Shown here one piece after another: positions 24,099 through 33,193 of a stretch of 56,906 nt of DNA (position 1 is its first letter; the number at the start of each line of letters is the position of its first letter). This DNA comes from an uncultured Clostridium sp. (GTDB lineage: Bacteria; Bacillota; Clostridia; TANB77; CAG-508), in contig USHX01000006.1 of the NCBI GenBank assembly GCA_900554565.1, forward strand, positions 1-56,906, read 5' to 3'. The notes under the pieces are model-generated. The model had not been told where the DNA came from. It saw only the letters and a program-made list of their open reading frames with translations, and did no database searches. Position numbers and translations under genes: made by a program.

Positions 24099-25208
24099 TT
24101 ACAATCTATTAGTGTTTTGCAAACCAGATTTAATTTTAGGTTTCTTTATAGTAATTTGATCTTTTCCAATTCTAAAAAGTTCATTTACTGTTCTTATCAT
24201 CATGTCTTTACTTTCAGGATCTAAATTTTGATAAGTTGTTATCATTATCTTTGCACTTGAAAACCAGTTACTACTTATTTCAGACATAGTTTCTGCTTTT
24301 GTTGCATTTAGGATTTCAAACAAAGTATCAAAGAAATTACTTCTTTGTTCTGGGCTAACTTCTTTTAGCCAGTTTGTAATTGTTTTATCTATAAACTCAC
24401 TTGAATTTGTTAAATGTGTTTCAACAAACTTGTCTCCTAACACTTGCCATGAATATAAATCATGTTGCATTATTCCTGTTTGAGTACTTTTTAGGATTGT
24501 TGTTTTTTCTTCATGATTTAACAACCTTCCTATTATTGATGTTTGTGGTATGTATGTATGGACTCTGTCTAATATCTCCTTATATTCTTTACTGTTTACA
24601 ACTTTATCGCAAAATCCAGGTCCATCATTATTGTAAACATTTATAATTCTTTCTTTTGTTTTTGAATTACAAAATGCTGCTGCATATACTGCTAAGTTTC
24701 CACCTTTTGAATGGCCACCAACACGTATTTTTCCTTTATATTTTTTAGCAACTTTCTCTAGATATGCTACAGCATCTGTTTGAGCTGGTACAAGCTCACT
24801 AAAGCTCATATTAAAGTCTTCTTTCCAGCCAACTATTGTATTGTCTGTTCCTCTATATGCCACATATATTGTATCATCTGGCATTAATATTGTAATTGCT
24901 GAAAATTGTTTTTCTTCTATTAAATCTATTTTGTTTACATATTCCGCTATTTGCATTTTTCCAAATCTTACACTATTAGCTAAAACAGGGAATAAATTTA
25001 TATCATCATCTATTAAAATTTTTCCTTTGTTTTCTATTTTTTTATATCTTTCATATGATTCTTTTATTGTTATGATTTCGTTTTCTTGTATTGTTCCATC
25101 AAATGGAAAATAAGATAAACGTGCTAGTATTAAATTATCTATTTCATTAAACTCTACTTTTTCTAATGGTATATCTCTCCAATCCATATAATCAAATATA
25201 TTTGCCAT
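24099..25208 (-). CDS. Mbeg1-like / DUF2974 lipase-fold protein
   Basis: 369 residues. MANIFDYMDWRDIPLEKVEF is the typical Mbeg1-like start. The nucleophile elbow GGHSKGGNLAVYAA has Ser in GHSKG, and YVAYRGTDNTIVGWKEDFNM is the oxyanion/lid motif shared with class 3 lipases. Acid and His are not clearly assigned. No signal peptide, so probably a cytoplasmic esterase/lipase. Codirectional with, and 22 bases downstream of, another alpha/beta hydrolase, so the two form an operon. Confidence 0.88.
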   Translation of the reverse strand: MANIFDYMDWRDIPLEKVEFNEIDNLILARLSYFPFDGTIQENEIITIKESYERYKKIENKGKILIDDDINLFPVLANSVRFGKMQIAEYVNKIDLIEEKQFSAITILMPDDTIYVAYRGTDNTIVGWKEDFNMSFSELVPAQTDAVAYLEKVAKKYKGKIRVGGHSKGGNLAVYAAAFCNSKTKERIINVYNNDGPGFCDKVVNSKEYKEILDRVHTYIPQTSIIGRLLNHEEKTTILKSTQTGIMQHDLYSWQVLGDKFVETHLTNSSEFIDKTITNWLKEVSPEQRSNFFDTLFEILNATKAETMSEISSNWFSSAKIMITTYQNLDPESKDMMIRTVNELFRIGKDQITIKKPKIKSGLQNTNRL

Positions 25209-25230
25209 TTCTATTACTCCTTTTTTTACT

Positions 25231-26121
25231 TTAGTTTTCTTTTATAAATTCAATTATTTGTTCTGCTAATATTTCGTGTTTTCCTGTATAACTATGATTT
25301 GCTCCATCTATATAATCTATGTCCTTATTTTTGTTTTCAAGTTTATTACTTACTATTGACACCAATTCATCAGCTTTTTGTAAAATCATTTCATTTAAAT
25401 TTCCCCATCTCATAAATAATGGTTTATCAATTTTGTTTAATACTTCTAAATTACTATCTTTGCTATAATTTGCGAAATTGATTGATTGGTTGTCTCTAGC
25501 ATATCTTAAGAAAGTCTTTACACTTATTGGGTATATAAATGATTCTTTTGGCATTAGGTGCATCTTTTTGCCTTCTTGTTCTTTTTCTTCTGCTAATCTT
25601 AAATAACTTGTATAATTTTCACCTAAATAAACCTTTACAGCTGTTGGTATGTCTATTAGTGAAAGTAATATTATTCCCTTTATACTTTCTAAAATATCAT
25701 TTTCTTGCTCTTCTTGTAATTCATTATATGTGTATACTATTTTTGTGCATCCTAGACTGTGCCCTTGTAAATATATTTGAGTATATCCTATTTCTTTAAG
25801 TTTTATTATTGCTCCTACTATGTCTTCATAACCTTCTGTTACATCTTCATATGAAGTTCCTGCTAGCATTTTTTCTTTTCCATTTCCAGTGTCTTTTTCA
25901 ATATATTTTACAAGTTCACTTCCTCTATTATTAAAGCAAAAATAGTCTATTCCATTTTCATTTGCTTTTTCAGCTATTTTTGTTTCTCTTTCTTTTAAAC
26001 AATTACTGCTCATTCCATGTACTGATAATATTATTTTTTCACTTTTTTGATTGTTTTCAGATTGATATAGAAATCCATTTAGTTCTACGCCATCTGTTGC
26101 AATAAAGTTTACTCTTTTCAT
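25231..26121 (-). CDS. Alpha/beta hydrolase (DUF1749-like)
   Basis: 296 residues. HGMSSNCLKERE near the N-terminus is the oxyanion region, LQGHSLGCTKIVYTY the nucleophile elbow (GHSLG), and DYIDGANHSYTGKH supplies the catalytic His near the end. Cytoplasmic, no membrane span. Substrate unknown; fungal DUF1749 relatives are esterase-like. First gene of the two-gene hydrolase operon. A copy of the 35-bp repeat lies about 110 bases upstream. Confidence 0.85.
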   Translation of the reverse strand: MKRVNFIATDGVELNGFLYQSENNQKSEKIILSVHGMSSNCLKERETKIAEKANENGIDYFCFNNRGSELVKYIEKDTGNGKEKMLAGTSYEDVTEGYEDIVGAIIKLKEIGYTQIYLQGHSLGCTKIVYTYNELQEEQENDILESIKGIILLSLIDIPTAVKVYLGENYTSYLRLAEEKEQEGKKMHLMPKESFIYPISVKTFLRYARDNQSINFANYSKDSNLEVLNKIDKPLFMRWGNLNEMILQKADELVSIVSNKLENKNKDIDYIDGANHSYTGKHEILAEQIIEFIKEN

Positions 26122-26230
26122 TCTTATTACCGTCCTTTTCTGAAGTTTTTACATGCTTATTATATACTAACTTTTTATAAGTTTCAACAAATATTCTTTT
26201 GAAAATAATATAGATTTTTATTTATAAATG

Positions 26231-26265
26231 TGAATGAATTGATATTAGAATTTCTAAAATAGATT
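26231..26265. repeat. Copy 1 of a 35-bp repeat with AGAATTTCT core
   Basis: Matches 27638-27672 at 31 of 35 positions by eye. It lies upstream of the alpha/beta hydrolase and 21 bases from the rnpB 3' end. Its near-palindromic core AGAATTTCT resembles an operator half. Confidence 0.6.
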
Positions 26266-26285
26266 AAAAAATTTGCATAAAAAAA

Positions 26286-26636
26286 TAGAGTAAATCTGTA
26301 AGCCGGGTTCTGTCTTTTAAAATAGTCATTTATCTAGAATAAGTATTGCTACTTATTTCAAGCCACTCAGGTAAAGAAGGCGCCGAGCAGGCTTAATCTT
26401 CTTCATTTAGGTGTTGCTCCAGATGGGGTTTACACTGACCCATTATGTCACCATAACAGCGGTGAGCTCTTACCTCGCCTTTTCACCCTTACCTTGAAAA
26501 CAAGGCGGTTATTTTCTGTTGCACTTTCCTTAAGGTCACCCTCACTAGACGTTATCTAGCATCTTTGCTCTATGGAGCCCGGACTTTCCTCTCGTAAATC
26601 CTTTCGGATTTTACCAGCGACTATTCAATTTACTCT
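26286..26636 (-). ncRNA. rnpB: RNase P RNA
   Basis: On the minus strand the universal core GAGGAAAGTCCGGGCTCC is near the 5' end and ACAGAACCCGGCTTACAG at the 3' end. P1 is formed by AGAGTAAA (5') with TTTACTCT (3'). CR IV/V elements such as ATAAGTA, GGTGAGC-type stems and the P4 complement are in place. Length 351 bases fits a bacterial RNase P RNA. A T7 run (26277-26284) right after the 3' end is the likely terminator. Catalytic RNA for tRNA 5' maturation. Confidence 0.96.
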
Positions 26637-26649
26637 GTTTGCTATTATA

Positions 26650-27570
26650 TCATATATTATCAATCTCTTCTAGTAAATTTTGATATTTTATTAAAAAAAC
26701 TGATGAATCTTTTAAATTTGCGGCATTTTGTAGCTCATTTAACATTACATAACATTTGTTTACACTATATTGTTTTGTTTTATCAATGCTTGTATTTGTT
26801 AGTAACTTAGAATAATTTTCTCCTGCTTGTTTTACATTTTGTACTATTTCATTCCACTTAGCTTGATCCAGTTTAGAATATGCTTTGAAAATTTCTAGTT
26901 TGGTTTGTATTGCAATCTTTTCTATTTCATCATCTGTAACTTTTTCTATAAATTTAGGTATATATTCATATATCTCACTTAGTGTGGCTAAAGTTTCCTG
27001 TTTGTTTTCAGACTTTGCATTAATTGCTAATTGGTCAATTTTTTGATTGAATCCCAAAACATCTTCTTTTGCTACATCTAGTTTATATAAATCAACTGTT
27101 ATTGTTGGTAATGATGAATATAATCCTTCTACTTCTGTTTTTATATTATTCCAATCTATTTGTTCTGTATTTGTTAATACTCCTGATTCTTTTAGTTCAT
27201 ATTTTTCACCCTTTTCTGATTCACTAGAATTTGAATCTGAACTTCCTGAGCTTCCACCTTGTTCACTTGATTTAGAGTCTCCTGAACTTGAACTAGAGCT
27301 TGAAGAACTAGATGAATTTGATTCTCCTTGACCTTGTTTAGCTTGTGATCGCTCTGAAATTTCACTTACGGATACGTTATAGTTTCTTGTTTCAATATTA
27401 TTCATGTTATTAAATAATTTTTCTATTTTTCCTTCTAGAAACTCTACTTCTGAATTGCCTTTTTCTTTGTCTTCGTTTTTGTTTCCTTCGCTTATATTTT
27501 GCCATAAAACTATTACTATTGTTATGACTACAATAATTAGAAGCAAATATACCATTTTTTTATACTTCAT
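26650..27570 (-). CDS. Membrane-anchored protein with serine-rich linker
   Basis: 306 residues. One N-terminal membrane helix (about 6-23), then a hydrophilic region and a Ser/Gly/Glu linker (about 80-125) with a run of ten or more serines, followed by a helical C-terminal domain (about 135-306). That domain (QIDWNNIKTEVEGLYSSLPT, AKEDVLGFNQKI, KAYSKLDQAKWNEIVQNVKQ) looks folded and alpha-helical and faces the outside. It has no lipobox Cys. Family not recognised. It lies between rnpB and the 98-bp inverted-repeat region. Confidence 0.7.
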   Translation of the reverse strand: MKYKKMVYLLLIIVVITIVIVLWQNISEGNKNEDKEKGNSEVEFLEGKIEKLFNNMNNIETRNYNVSVSEISERSQAKQGQGESNSSSSSSSSSSSGDSKSSEQGGSSGSSDSNSSESEKGEKYELKESGVLTNTEQIDWNNIKTEVEGLYSSLPTITVDLYKLDVAKEDVLGFNQKIDQLAINAKSENKQETLATLSEIYEYIPKFIEKVTDDEIEKIAIQTKLEIFKAYSKLDQAKWNEIVQNVKQAGENYSKLLTNTSIDKTKQYSVNKCYVMLNELQNAANLKDSSVFLIKYQNLLEEIDNI

Positions 27571-27637
27571 AAATTTTATTCCTCACTTTTCTCATTCAAT
27601 TCAGTATATATGTATATTATTTTAGACTTTTTGAATA

Positions 27638-27736
27638 TGAATGAAGTAATATTAGAATTTCTTAAATAAATTTATGGAAAGAGTTCACTTTAGTGGAAGG
27701 GAGCCATCAATTTACTTTAGAAATTCTTAGATTACG
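27638..27736. repeat. Long imperfect inverted repeat containing copy 2 of the 35-bp repeat
   Basis: Arms 27654-27677 and 27704-27727 pair at 21 of 24 positions, and pairing resumes outside (GTAAT at 27646-27650 with its complement at 27731-27735). The loop is about 26 bases (CACTTTAGTGG within it). AGAATTTCT appears once in each arm. It lies upstream of the serine-rich-linker gene and in front of a plus-strand gene. The remainder of the gap 27571-27870 shows nothing else. Confidence 0.65.
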
Positions 27737-27885
27737 TATTGAATCGAAAAAAGTTTAAAATAATATACATATATATCAACTTTTTACTAGTATTTACATT
27801 TTCTTTTTAGTTTATTCCTTGTATATTTTTTTTCATATTTTTAATACTAATAAATAAAAGATAATTTTACATGGGAGTTGTTTTT

Positions 27886-28167
27886 ATGATTGCAACAATA
27901 AATTTATACAGTAATAAAAAAGGCGAGTTAAATAGATTCTTAAGTAGTTTTTACAACACAGATTTAGAAATTGAAAATAATTTAAATTGGGAAAATAAAT
28001 ATAAAAATCCCATTGAACTAGCTGATTTAATTGGTACATTTGTTGATAACAATGATGATTTTCATCTCACGATGTGGATTTGCTTAGATAAGGATTTGTT
28101 TATTCGTGTTACTGAAAAAAATGCAAATGATATAATAAAATACTTATATGAAAGATTTCCATACTAA
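27886..28167 (+). CDS. Small protein of unknown function, 93 aa
   Basis: From the ATG at 27886 (SD GGGAG 8 bases before it; an ATG five codons earlier overlaps this SD). ATINLYSNKKGELNRFLSSF, LADLIGTFVDNNDDFHLTMW and FIRVTEKNANDIIKYLYERF look like one compact alpha/beta domain, about 93 residues. I know homologous small orphan proteins only as hypothetical. Single plus-strand gene between minus-strand units. Confidence 0.65.
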   Translation: MIATINLYSNKKGELNRFLSSFYNTDLEIENNLNWENKYKNPIELADLIGTFVDNNDDFHLTMWICLDKDLFIRVTEKNANDIIKYLYERFPY

Positions 28168-28201
28168 AAAATTAAAATGGTTATATTTTTTTGAAAAAGC
28201 C

Positions 28202-28230
28202 TTGACATACGCGTTTATAACTAATAATAT
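28202..28230 (+). promoter_or_regulatory. Consensus promoter with no gene behind it
   Basis: TTGACA (28202-28207), exactly 17 bases, TAATAT (28225-28230), on the plus strand. Only about 70 bases follow before a strong terminator. A ribosome-binding-like AAGGAGAG (28262-28269) is present, but no start codon or frame follows. Either a short RNA of about 60-75 nt is made, or this is the leftover of a deleted gene. Confidence 0.6.
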
Positions 28231-28267
28231 ATATATAGAAATCGCATTTATTGTCCTTAAAAAGGAG

Positions 28268-28306
28268 AGAAAAATAGACTAGTTTTTTTAACTAGTCTAT
28301 TTTTCT
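28268..28306. terminator. Strong bidirectional terminator overlapping the dtd stop codon
   Basis: A 17-bp perfect stem (28268-28284 with 28290-28306; core AATAGACTAGTT) with loop TTTTT. The dtd stop codon (28297-28299) lies inside the stem. It ends dtd transcripts on the minus strand and anything started at the promoter at 28202 on the plus strand. Confidence 0.9.
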
Positions 28307-28734
28307 ATTACAATTGTTACTGGTCCATCATTTAAAAGACTTACTTTCATGTCTGCTCCGAATATTCCTTTTTCTACTTTTATATTATTCTTCTTACATT
28401 CACTACAAAAATATTCATATAATTCATTTGCTTGTTCTGGCTTTGCAGCTTCAACAAATGAAGGTCTATTCCCATCTTTGCAATTTGCATATAATGTAAA
28501 TTGTGATACTATTAGAAGCTCTCCATTTACATCTTTTAAAGATAAGTTCATTTTGTCGTTTTCATCTGAAAATACTCTTAATTTGCATAATTTTTTTACT
28601 AAATAGTCTGCATTTTCTTTGGTATCTTCATGTGTCACACCTAATAATACCAAAAAGCCTTTTCCTATTTTTCCTACTACTTTTTTATCTACTTCAACTT
28701 GTGCATTTGTTACTCTTTGTATTACAATTTTCAT
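28297..28734 (-). CDS. dtd: D-aminoacyl-tRNA deacylase
   Basis: 145 residues, the usual size. MKIVIQRVTNAQVEV at the start, the catalytic SQFTLYA (residues about 77-83) and the cross-subunit NDGPVTIVIE at the end. Removes D-amino acids (and glycine from tRNA-Ala) as homodimer. Directly downstream of, and 3 bases from, the zinc-ribbon protein gene. Confidence 0.97.
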   Translation of the reverse strand: MKIVIQRVTNAQVEVDKKVVGKIGKGFLVLLGVTHEDTKENADYLVKKLCKLRVFSDENDKMNLSLKDVNGELLIVSQFTLYANCKDGNRPSFVEAAKPEQANELYEYFCSECKKNNIKVEKGIFGADMKVSLLNDGPVTIVIEK

Positions 28735-28737
28735 TTA

Positions 28738-29367
28738 TTAATCTTCCTTTTCTTCTTCGTTGTCTTGCACATATTTTGCATTTGATTCTACTTCAACTGT
28801 TTTTTCTAAGTTTTCTTTATATTCAGCATTTTCTTCTTGTTCTTCTTTTTCTTCTTTTTCTTCGCCTTCTGTTGTCTCTCCTATTTGTGTTTCTATGTCT
28901 TCATCTTCTATTATTTCATTTGTTTGAATTTCTTCGTTATCTATTTCTTCTTTATTTTGTGAATCCTCAACTGTTTCTACTTCTTTTGCTGGTTCTTCTA
29001 CAACTTCTAATTTTTCTCCGCAACTTGGACAGAAATTATCTTCTTTATTTACTTCTTTAAAACATTTTGGACATTGTTTTTTGTCTCTTAGTTCTAAACA
29101 TTGATTTGATAAGTCATCTATTTCATCACTTAGTACATCGATTTGTGTACATAGTTCTTCTAGCATTTCTTCATTTTCATATTTTTCTTTTAGTACATGT
29201 TTTTCATATACTTCTTTTCCTATTTTTTGGTATAATCCGTTTACTTGATTTTTTAATTCACCTATTCTTAATTTCATTTTAGTTTCTTTAGCAATTTTTC
29301 CTGTTTTGTCTGCAGTTATTTTATATGCTTCTGAAGCTTTTTTTCCTAACATATCTAAAAATTCCAT
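28738..29367 (-). CDS. Zinc-ribbon protein with acidic tail
   Basis: 209 residues. MEFLDMLGKKASEAYKITAD and a coiled-coil (about 1-85) precede a zinc ribbon CPKCFKEVNKEDNFCPSCGE (four Cys, about 98-117), then a 90-residue Glu-rich tail. Proteins of this plan occur widely in Clostridia as unknowns. The N-terminal part resembles the YtxH-like helical start. Probably cytoplasmic; function unknown. Confidence 0.8.
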   Translation of the reverse strand: MEFLDMLGKKASEAYKITADKTGKIAKETKMKLRIGELKNQVNGLYQKIGKEVYEKHVLKEKYENEEMLEELCTQIDVLSDEIDDLSNQCLELRDKKQCPKCFKEVNKEDNFCPSCGEKLEVVEEPAKEVETVEDSQNKEEIDNEEIQTNEIIEDEDIETQIGETTEGEEKEEKEEQEENAEYKENLEKTVEVESNAKYVQDNEEEKED

Positions 29368-29433
29368 AAATTTTCTCCTTCTAAATTTTAATAATTTTAA
29401 CTTTTATTTTATTATTAGAAATTTTATAAATAA

Positions 29434-30417
29434 TTATTCACTTTTGCCTTCTCTTGTCATCAAATTTTTAACTGCTGTTTGTGGATCTAGCTCATTATAT
29501 ATTACTTCATATACTGTTTCAATTATTGGCATATAAGCATTTTGTCTTTTTCCTAATTCATAAGCTACATCTATATTGTCTATACTTTCTATTACCATTC
29601 CAACTTCTTTTTTAGTTTCTTCTAGAGTTTTTCCTTGCCCTATTAATTTTCCAGCTTTTCTGTTTCTACTATGTTCACTTAAACAAGTTACAATTAAGTC
29701 TCCTAAACCACTTAATCCATAAAATGTTTCTCTTTTTCCACCAAGACTTACTCCTAGTCTAGAAATTTCTGTTAGTCCTCTTGTTATTAATGCTGCAAAA
29801 CTATTGTCTCCAAGGCCTATTCCAGCAGCTACTCCAGCACAAAATGCTATTATGTTTTTTAAAGCTCCACCTAATTCAACACCTTTTACATCATCTGTTG
29901 TGTAAATTCTCATTTTTTCTGACATAAATGTTTTTTGAATTAAATTTCTAACTTCTTCATGTTTTGATGCTACTACAAGTACTGTTGGTACTCCTATTGA
30001 AACTTCTTCTGCATGGCTTGGGCCACTTAAAACTCCAACTTTTACGCCTTCTAATTCTTCTTCAATGACTTCATCTAGAGTTTTTAATGTATCTTTTTCA
30101 AATCCTTTTGAACATATTATTACTGGTCTATTCCCTACATATTGTTTATATCCTTTAAATATGTTTCTTGTAAATTTAGAAGGTGTAACATGTAAAATGA
30201 TTTCACTTCCTTCTAATGCTTCTTCATATGTAGTGTAGCATTTTATATTATCTGGTATTGTTACATTTGGTAAAAATTTGCATTTTTTATCTTCATTTAT
30301 TATTCTTTTTTCTTCTTCATCAAATGACCATATTTTTACATTGTGTCCTTCATTTGCTAAATATATTGAAAGTGCTACTCCCCAGCTTCCACTACCTATT
30401 ACTGTTATTGTTTTCAT
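29434..30417 (-). CDS. gpsA: NAD(P)H-dependent glycerol-3-phosphate dehydrogenase
   Basis: 327 residues. GSGSWGVALSIYLA (8-21) is the Rossmann GxGxxG loop. LSGPSHAEEV, GGALKNIIAFCAGVAAG (catalytic Lys) and GLSGLGDLIVTC are GpsA signatures. Makes sn-glycerol 3-phosphate for phospholipids; plsY lies nearby in the same direction, as in many Bacillota. Confidence 0.97.
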   Translation of the reverse strand: MKTITVIGSGSWGVALSIYLANEGHNVKIWSFDEEEKRIINEDKKCKFLPNVTIPDNIKCYTTYEEALEGSEIILHVTPSKFTRNIFKGYKQYVGNRPVIICSKGFEKDTLKTLDEVIEEELEGVKVGVLSGPSHAEEVSIGVPTVLVVASKHEEVRNLIQKTFMSEKMRIYTTDDVKGVELGGALKNIIAFCAGVAAGIGLGDNSFAALITRGLTEISRLGVSLGGKRETFYGLSGLGDLIVTCLSEHSRNRKAGKLIGQGKTLEETKKEVGMVIESIDNIDVAYELGKRQNAYMPIIETVYEVIYNELDPQTAVKNLMTREGKSE

Positions 30418-30455
30418 TATGTTTTGTCTCCTTTGTTATTTTCTTATACTATTTT

Positions 30456-31055
30456 TTATCTTCTTTGTTTTATATATGCTATTAGCCCTATTACTACAAT
30501 TATTACTAGCAACACTATTAAGGCTTTTGTAGCAAATGGTATTACTTTTTCATCAGGTTGTTTTATTGTATCATTTGCATAATCATATTGTATTTCACAT
30601 ATTCCACTTTTAATTTTGAAATTGTCTATATGCATTATATAGTCTTTGTTCAAGTTCTTTATTCTATATTTCATGTCCATTTTTGTATAATCTGATAAAA
30701 TGTCAAATTCATATACATCATTTTCTGTTTTGTCTAGCAAAATTTGTACATATTCTGCTCCATTTTCTTTGTATGTGTCATCTTTTACATTTGCAGTGTT
30801 TACTCTTAAATCTGGTATCTCGTTTTGTTTAAGTGTTTGTGGGCCTTCATATGCTATATCTAGTCCATCTTTTTGAATAACATATTCTATGTATTCTGTT
30901 GGTAATAATAAATATATATCAACATTTTCATCTTTTTTATTGTCTAAAATTTCTAATTTTAGTGTATATGTATCATTTGTAGCATATGTATTTATTGAAA
31001 AAATATTTATAAATATAAATGCTACTATAAATATAATCATACTAGTTTTTTTCAT
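30456..31055 (-). CDS. Secreted protein with C-terminal membrane anchor, unknown function
   Basis: 199 residues. A signal peptide (MKKTSMIIFIVAFIFINIFS, cleavage near ATN) precedes a beta-rich extracellular domain (TLKLEILDNKK, VDIYLLLPTEYIEYVI) and a C-terminal helix (ALIVLLVIIVVIGLIAYI) with a basic end. Type I membrane layout. Sits between plsY and gpsA in the same direction. Family not recognised. Confidence 0.75.
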   Translation of the reverse strand: MKKTSMIIFIVAFIFINIFSINTYATNDTYTLKLEILDNKKDENVDIYLLLPTEYIEYVIQKDGLDIAYEGPQTLKQNEIPDLRVNTANVKDDTYKENGAEYVQILLDKTENDVYEFDILSDYTKMDMKYRIKNLNKDYIMHIDNFKIKSGICEIQYDYANDTIKQPDEKVIPFATKALIVLLVIIVVIGLIAYIKQRR

Positions 31056-31071
31056 TTGTTTTACCTTCCTT

Positions 31072-31713
31072 TTATTTTTTTGAACCTAATCTGTTTTCTG
31101 TACCATTTAATATTCTTTTTATGTTACTTCTATGATTAAATAGAACAATTACTGCTAAAATTATGCTATAAACAAGATATGTTGTTCCTTTTTTACCTTC
31201 TGTTAAAACTGTATAATTTTCATTTATAAATAGTGTTAATACTGGGAATAATACTGCTGCTCCACATGAGCCTAAAGATACCATTCTTGTTAATATCATT
31301 AATACTAATGCAAATACTAAACAAATTAATCCAATTTGCCAGTTGCTCATTAATAATACTCCTAAAGATGTTGCTACACCTTTTCCACCTTTAAATTGGA
31401 AAAATATTGGGAATGTATGTCCTATAACAACTGCTATTCCTGCTATTTGTACTAATAGTTCTTTATTCATACCTTGAACAATGTTTCCTAATATCATTGC
31501 TATTGATATTGAAACAACTCCTTTTAATATGTCACAAATTAGTGTTATTGCAGCTGCTTTTTTTCCTACTGAACGTAACATATTAGTACTTCCTGCATTT
31601 CCACTTCCTTTTTCTCTTACATCAAATCCTGCCATTTTTTTACTTAGTATTACTGAAAAGTTTACACTTCCTATTAAATAAGCAATTATTGCCATAATTA
31701 TATATGTTGCCAT
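31072..31713 (-). CDS. plsY: Glycerol-3-phosphate acyltransferase PlsY
   Basis: 213 residues, about five membrane spans. The three PlsY motifs are present: GSGNAGSTNMLR, GHTFPIFFQFKGGKGVAT, and the later NHRSNIKRILNGTENRLG. Transfers acyl from acyl-phosphate to glycerol 3-phosphate, the first step of phospholipid synthesis. Downstream of der by 20 bases. Confidence 0.97.
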   Translation of the reverse strand: MATYIIMAIIAYLIGSVNFSVILSKKMAGFDVREKGSGNAGSTNMLRSVGKKAAAITLICDILKGVVSISIAMILGNIVQGMNKELLVQIAGIAVVIGHTFPIFFQFKGGKGVATSLGVLLMSNWQIGLICLVFALVLMILTRMVSLGSCGAAVLFPVLTLFINENYTVLTEGKKGTTYLVYSIILAVIVLFNHRSNIKRILNGTENRLGSKK

Positions 31714-31733
31714 TTTTTATACCTTCTTTCGTT

Positions 31734-33065
31734 TTATTTATCATATTTGTCCAGTTTTTCTCTTACAATTATTCTTACTGGCGTTCCTTCTAATCCAAAT
31801 TCTTTTCTTATTTGATTTACCAAATATCTTTCATATGAAAAATGGAATAAATCTTTATTATTTACAAATATTACAAATGTTGGTGGTTTTGTTGATACTT
31901 GTGAACCATAATAGATTTTTAGTCTCTTTCCTTTATCTGTTGGTGGTTGCACTATTGCTATTGCCTCATTTATTACTTGGTTTAATATTGATGTTGAAAC
32001 TCTTAATGAATTTTGTGCATTTACATTGTTTATCATTTCAAAAAGTTTATGAACTCTTTGTCCTGTTTTTGCTGATATAAATATTATCGGTGCATATGAT
32101 AAATATTTTAATTTGTCATAAACTTCTTTTTTATATTGTTCTAATGTTCCTGTTTCTTTTTCAACAGCGTCCCATTTGTTTACAACTATTATTACACCTT
32201 TTCCTGCTTCATGTGCTTCTCCTGCTATTTTAGTGTCTTGGTCTGTAACACCTTGTGTTGCATCAATCATCATTAAACATACATCTGCTCTTTCTATTGC
32301 AAGTAGTGTTCTCATTATGCTAAATTTTTCTATTGATTCTTTTATTTTGCTTTTTCTTCTTATTCCTGCAGTATCTATTAATGTATATTTTCCATTTTCA
32401 TTTTCAAATTCTGTGTCTATTGCATCTCTTGTTGTTCCTGCAATATCACTTACTATTGTTCTATTTTGACCTAGAATTTTATTTATTAGTGATGATTTTC
32501 CTACATTTGGCTTTCCTATTACTGCTACTTTTATTTTGTCATCTTCGTCTTCATTTTCTGATTTTTCTGGAAATTTTTCATATATTGCATCAAGCACATC
32601 TCCAATTCCAAGTGCATTTGTTGCAGATATTGGATATGGATCTCCTATTCCTAGATTGTAAAATTCATATGATTCTTGAGTTCCTTGTTCAAAGTTATCA
32701 GCTTTGTTACATACTAATACTATTGGCTTCCCTGATTTTTTTAGCATTAGTGCTATTTCTCTGTCTGCTGCTGTTACTCCTTGTTTTACATCTGTTAAAA
32801 AGATTATTACATTTGCCATTGCTATTGCAAGGTTTGCTTGTTCTCTCATTTGTGATAATATTATATCTTCTGAGTCTGGCTCAATTCCGCCTGTATCTAC
32901 TAATGTAAAGTTTCTACCTCTCCAATTTGTTTCAGCATATATTCTATCTCTTGTTACACCTGGTGTGTCTTGTACAATTGATATTCTATGTCCAACTAAA
33001 TAATTGAAAAATGTTGATTTTCCTACATTTGGTTTTCCTATTATTGCTACTATTGGTTTTGACAT
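31734..33065 (-). CDS. der: Ribosome-assembly GTPase Der (EngA)
   Basis: 443 residues, two tandem G domains: GKPNVGKSTFFN (10-21) and GKPNVGKSSLIN (about 185-196), each with DT.G (DTGGIE, DTAGIR) and NKAD/NKWD. The C-terminal KH-like domain ends FGLEGTPVRIIVRE. Needed for 50S ribosomal subunit assembly. The order der-plsY-gpsA is common in Clostridia. Confidence 0.97.
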   Translation of the reverse strand: MSKPIVAIIGKPNVGKSTFFNYLVGHRISIVQDTPGVTRDRIYAETNWRGRNFTLVDTGGIEPDSEDIILSQMREQANLAIAMANVIIFLTDVKQGVTAADREIALMLKKSGKPIVLVCNKADNFEQGTQESYEFYNLGIGDPYPISATNALGIGDVLDAIYEKFPEKSENEDEDDKIKVAVIGKPNVGKSSLINKILGQNRTIVSDIAGTTRDAIDTEFENENGKYTLIDTAGIRRKSKIKESIEKFSIMRTLLAIERADVCLMMIDATQGVTDQDTKIAGEAHEAGKGVIIVVNKWDAVEKETGTLEQYKKEVYDKLKYLSYAPIIFISAKTGQRVHKLFEMINNVNAQNSLRVSTSILNQVINEAIAIVQPPTDKGKRLKIYYGSQVSTKPPTFVIFVNNKDLFHFSYERYLVNQIRKEFGLEGTPVRIIVREKLDKYDK

Positions 33066-33131
33066 TTTTTATTTTCCTTCCTTATAGTTTTTTACTTGTA
33101 TAGTATATCATATTTTTATTTTAAATAAAAG

Positions 33132-33176
33132 AAAAAAGTAAAATTTTGGTCATTAACTTCAAAATTTTACTTTTTT
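33132..33176 (-). terminator. Terminator of pyk
   Basis: Perfect 17-bp stem: 33132-33148 with 33160-33176 (AAAAAAGTAAAATTTTG and complement) and an 11-base loop, just after the pyk stop codon. Confidence 0.9.
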
Positions 33177-33193
33177 ATCTTTTTATATAATTA

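Noticed and set aside
26286..26636. Small frames inside the RNase P RNA
   Set aside because: The region is fully explained by rnpB structure.
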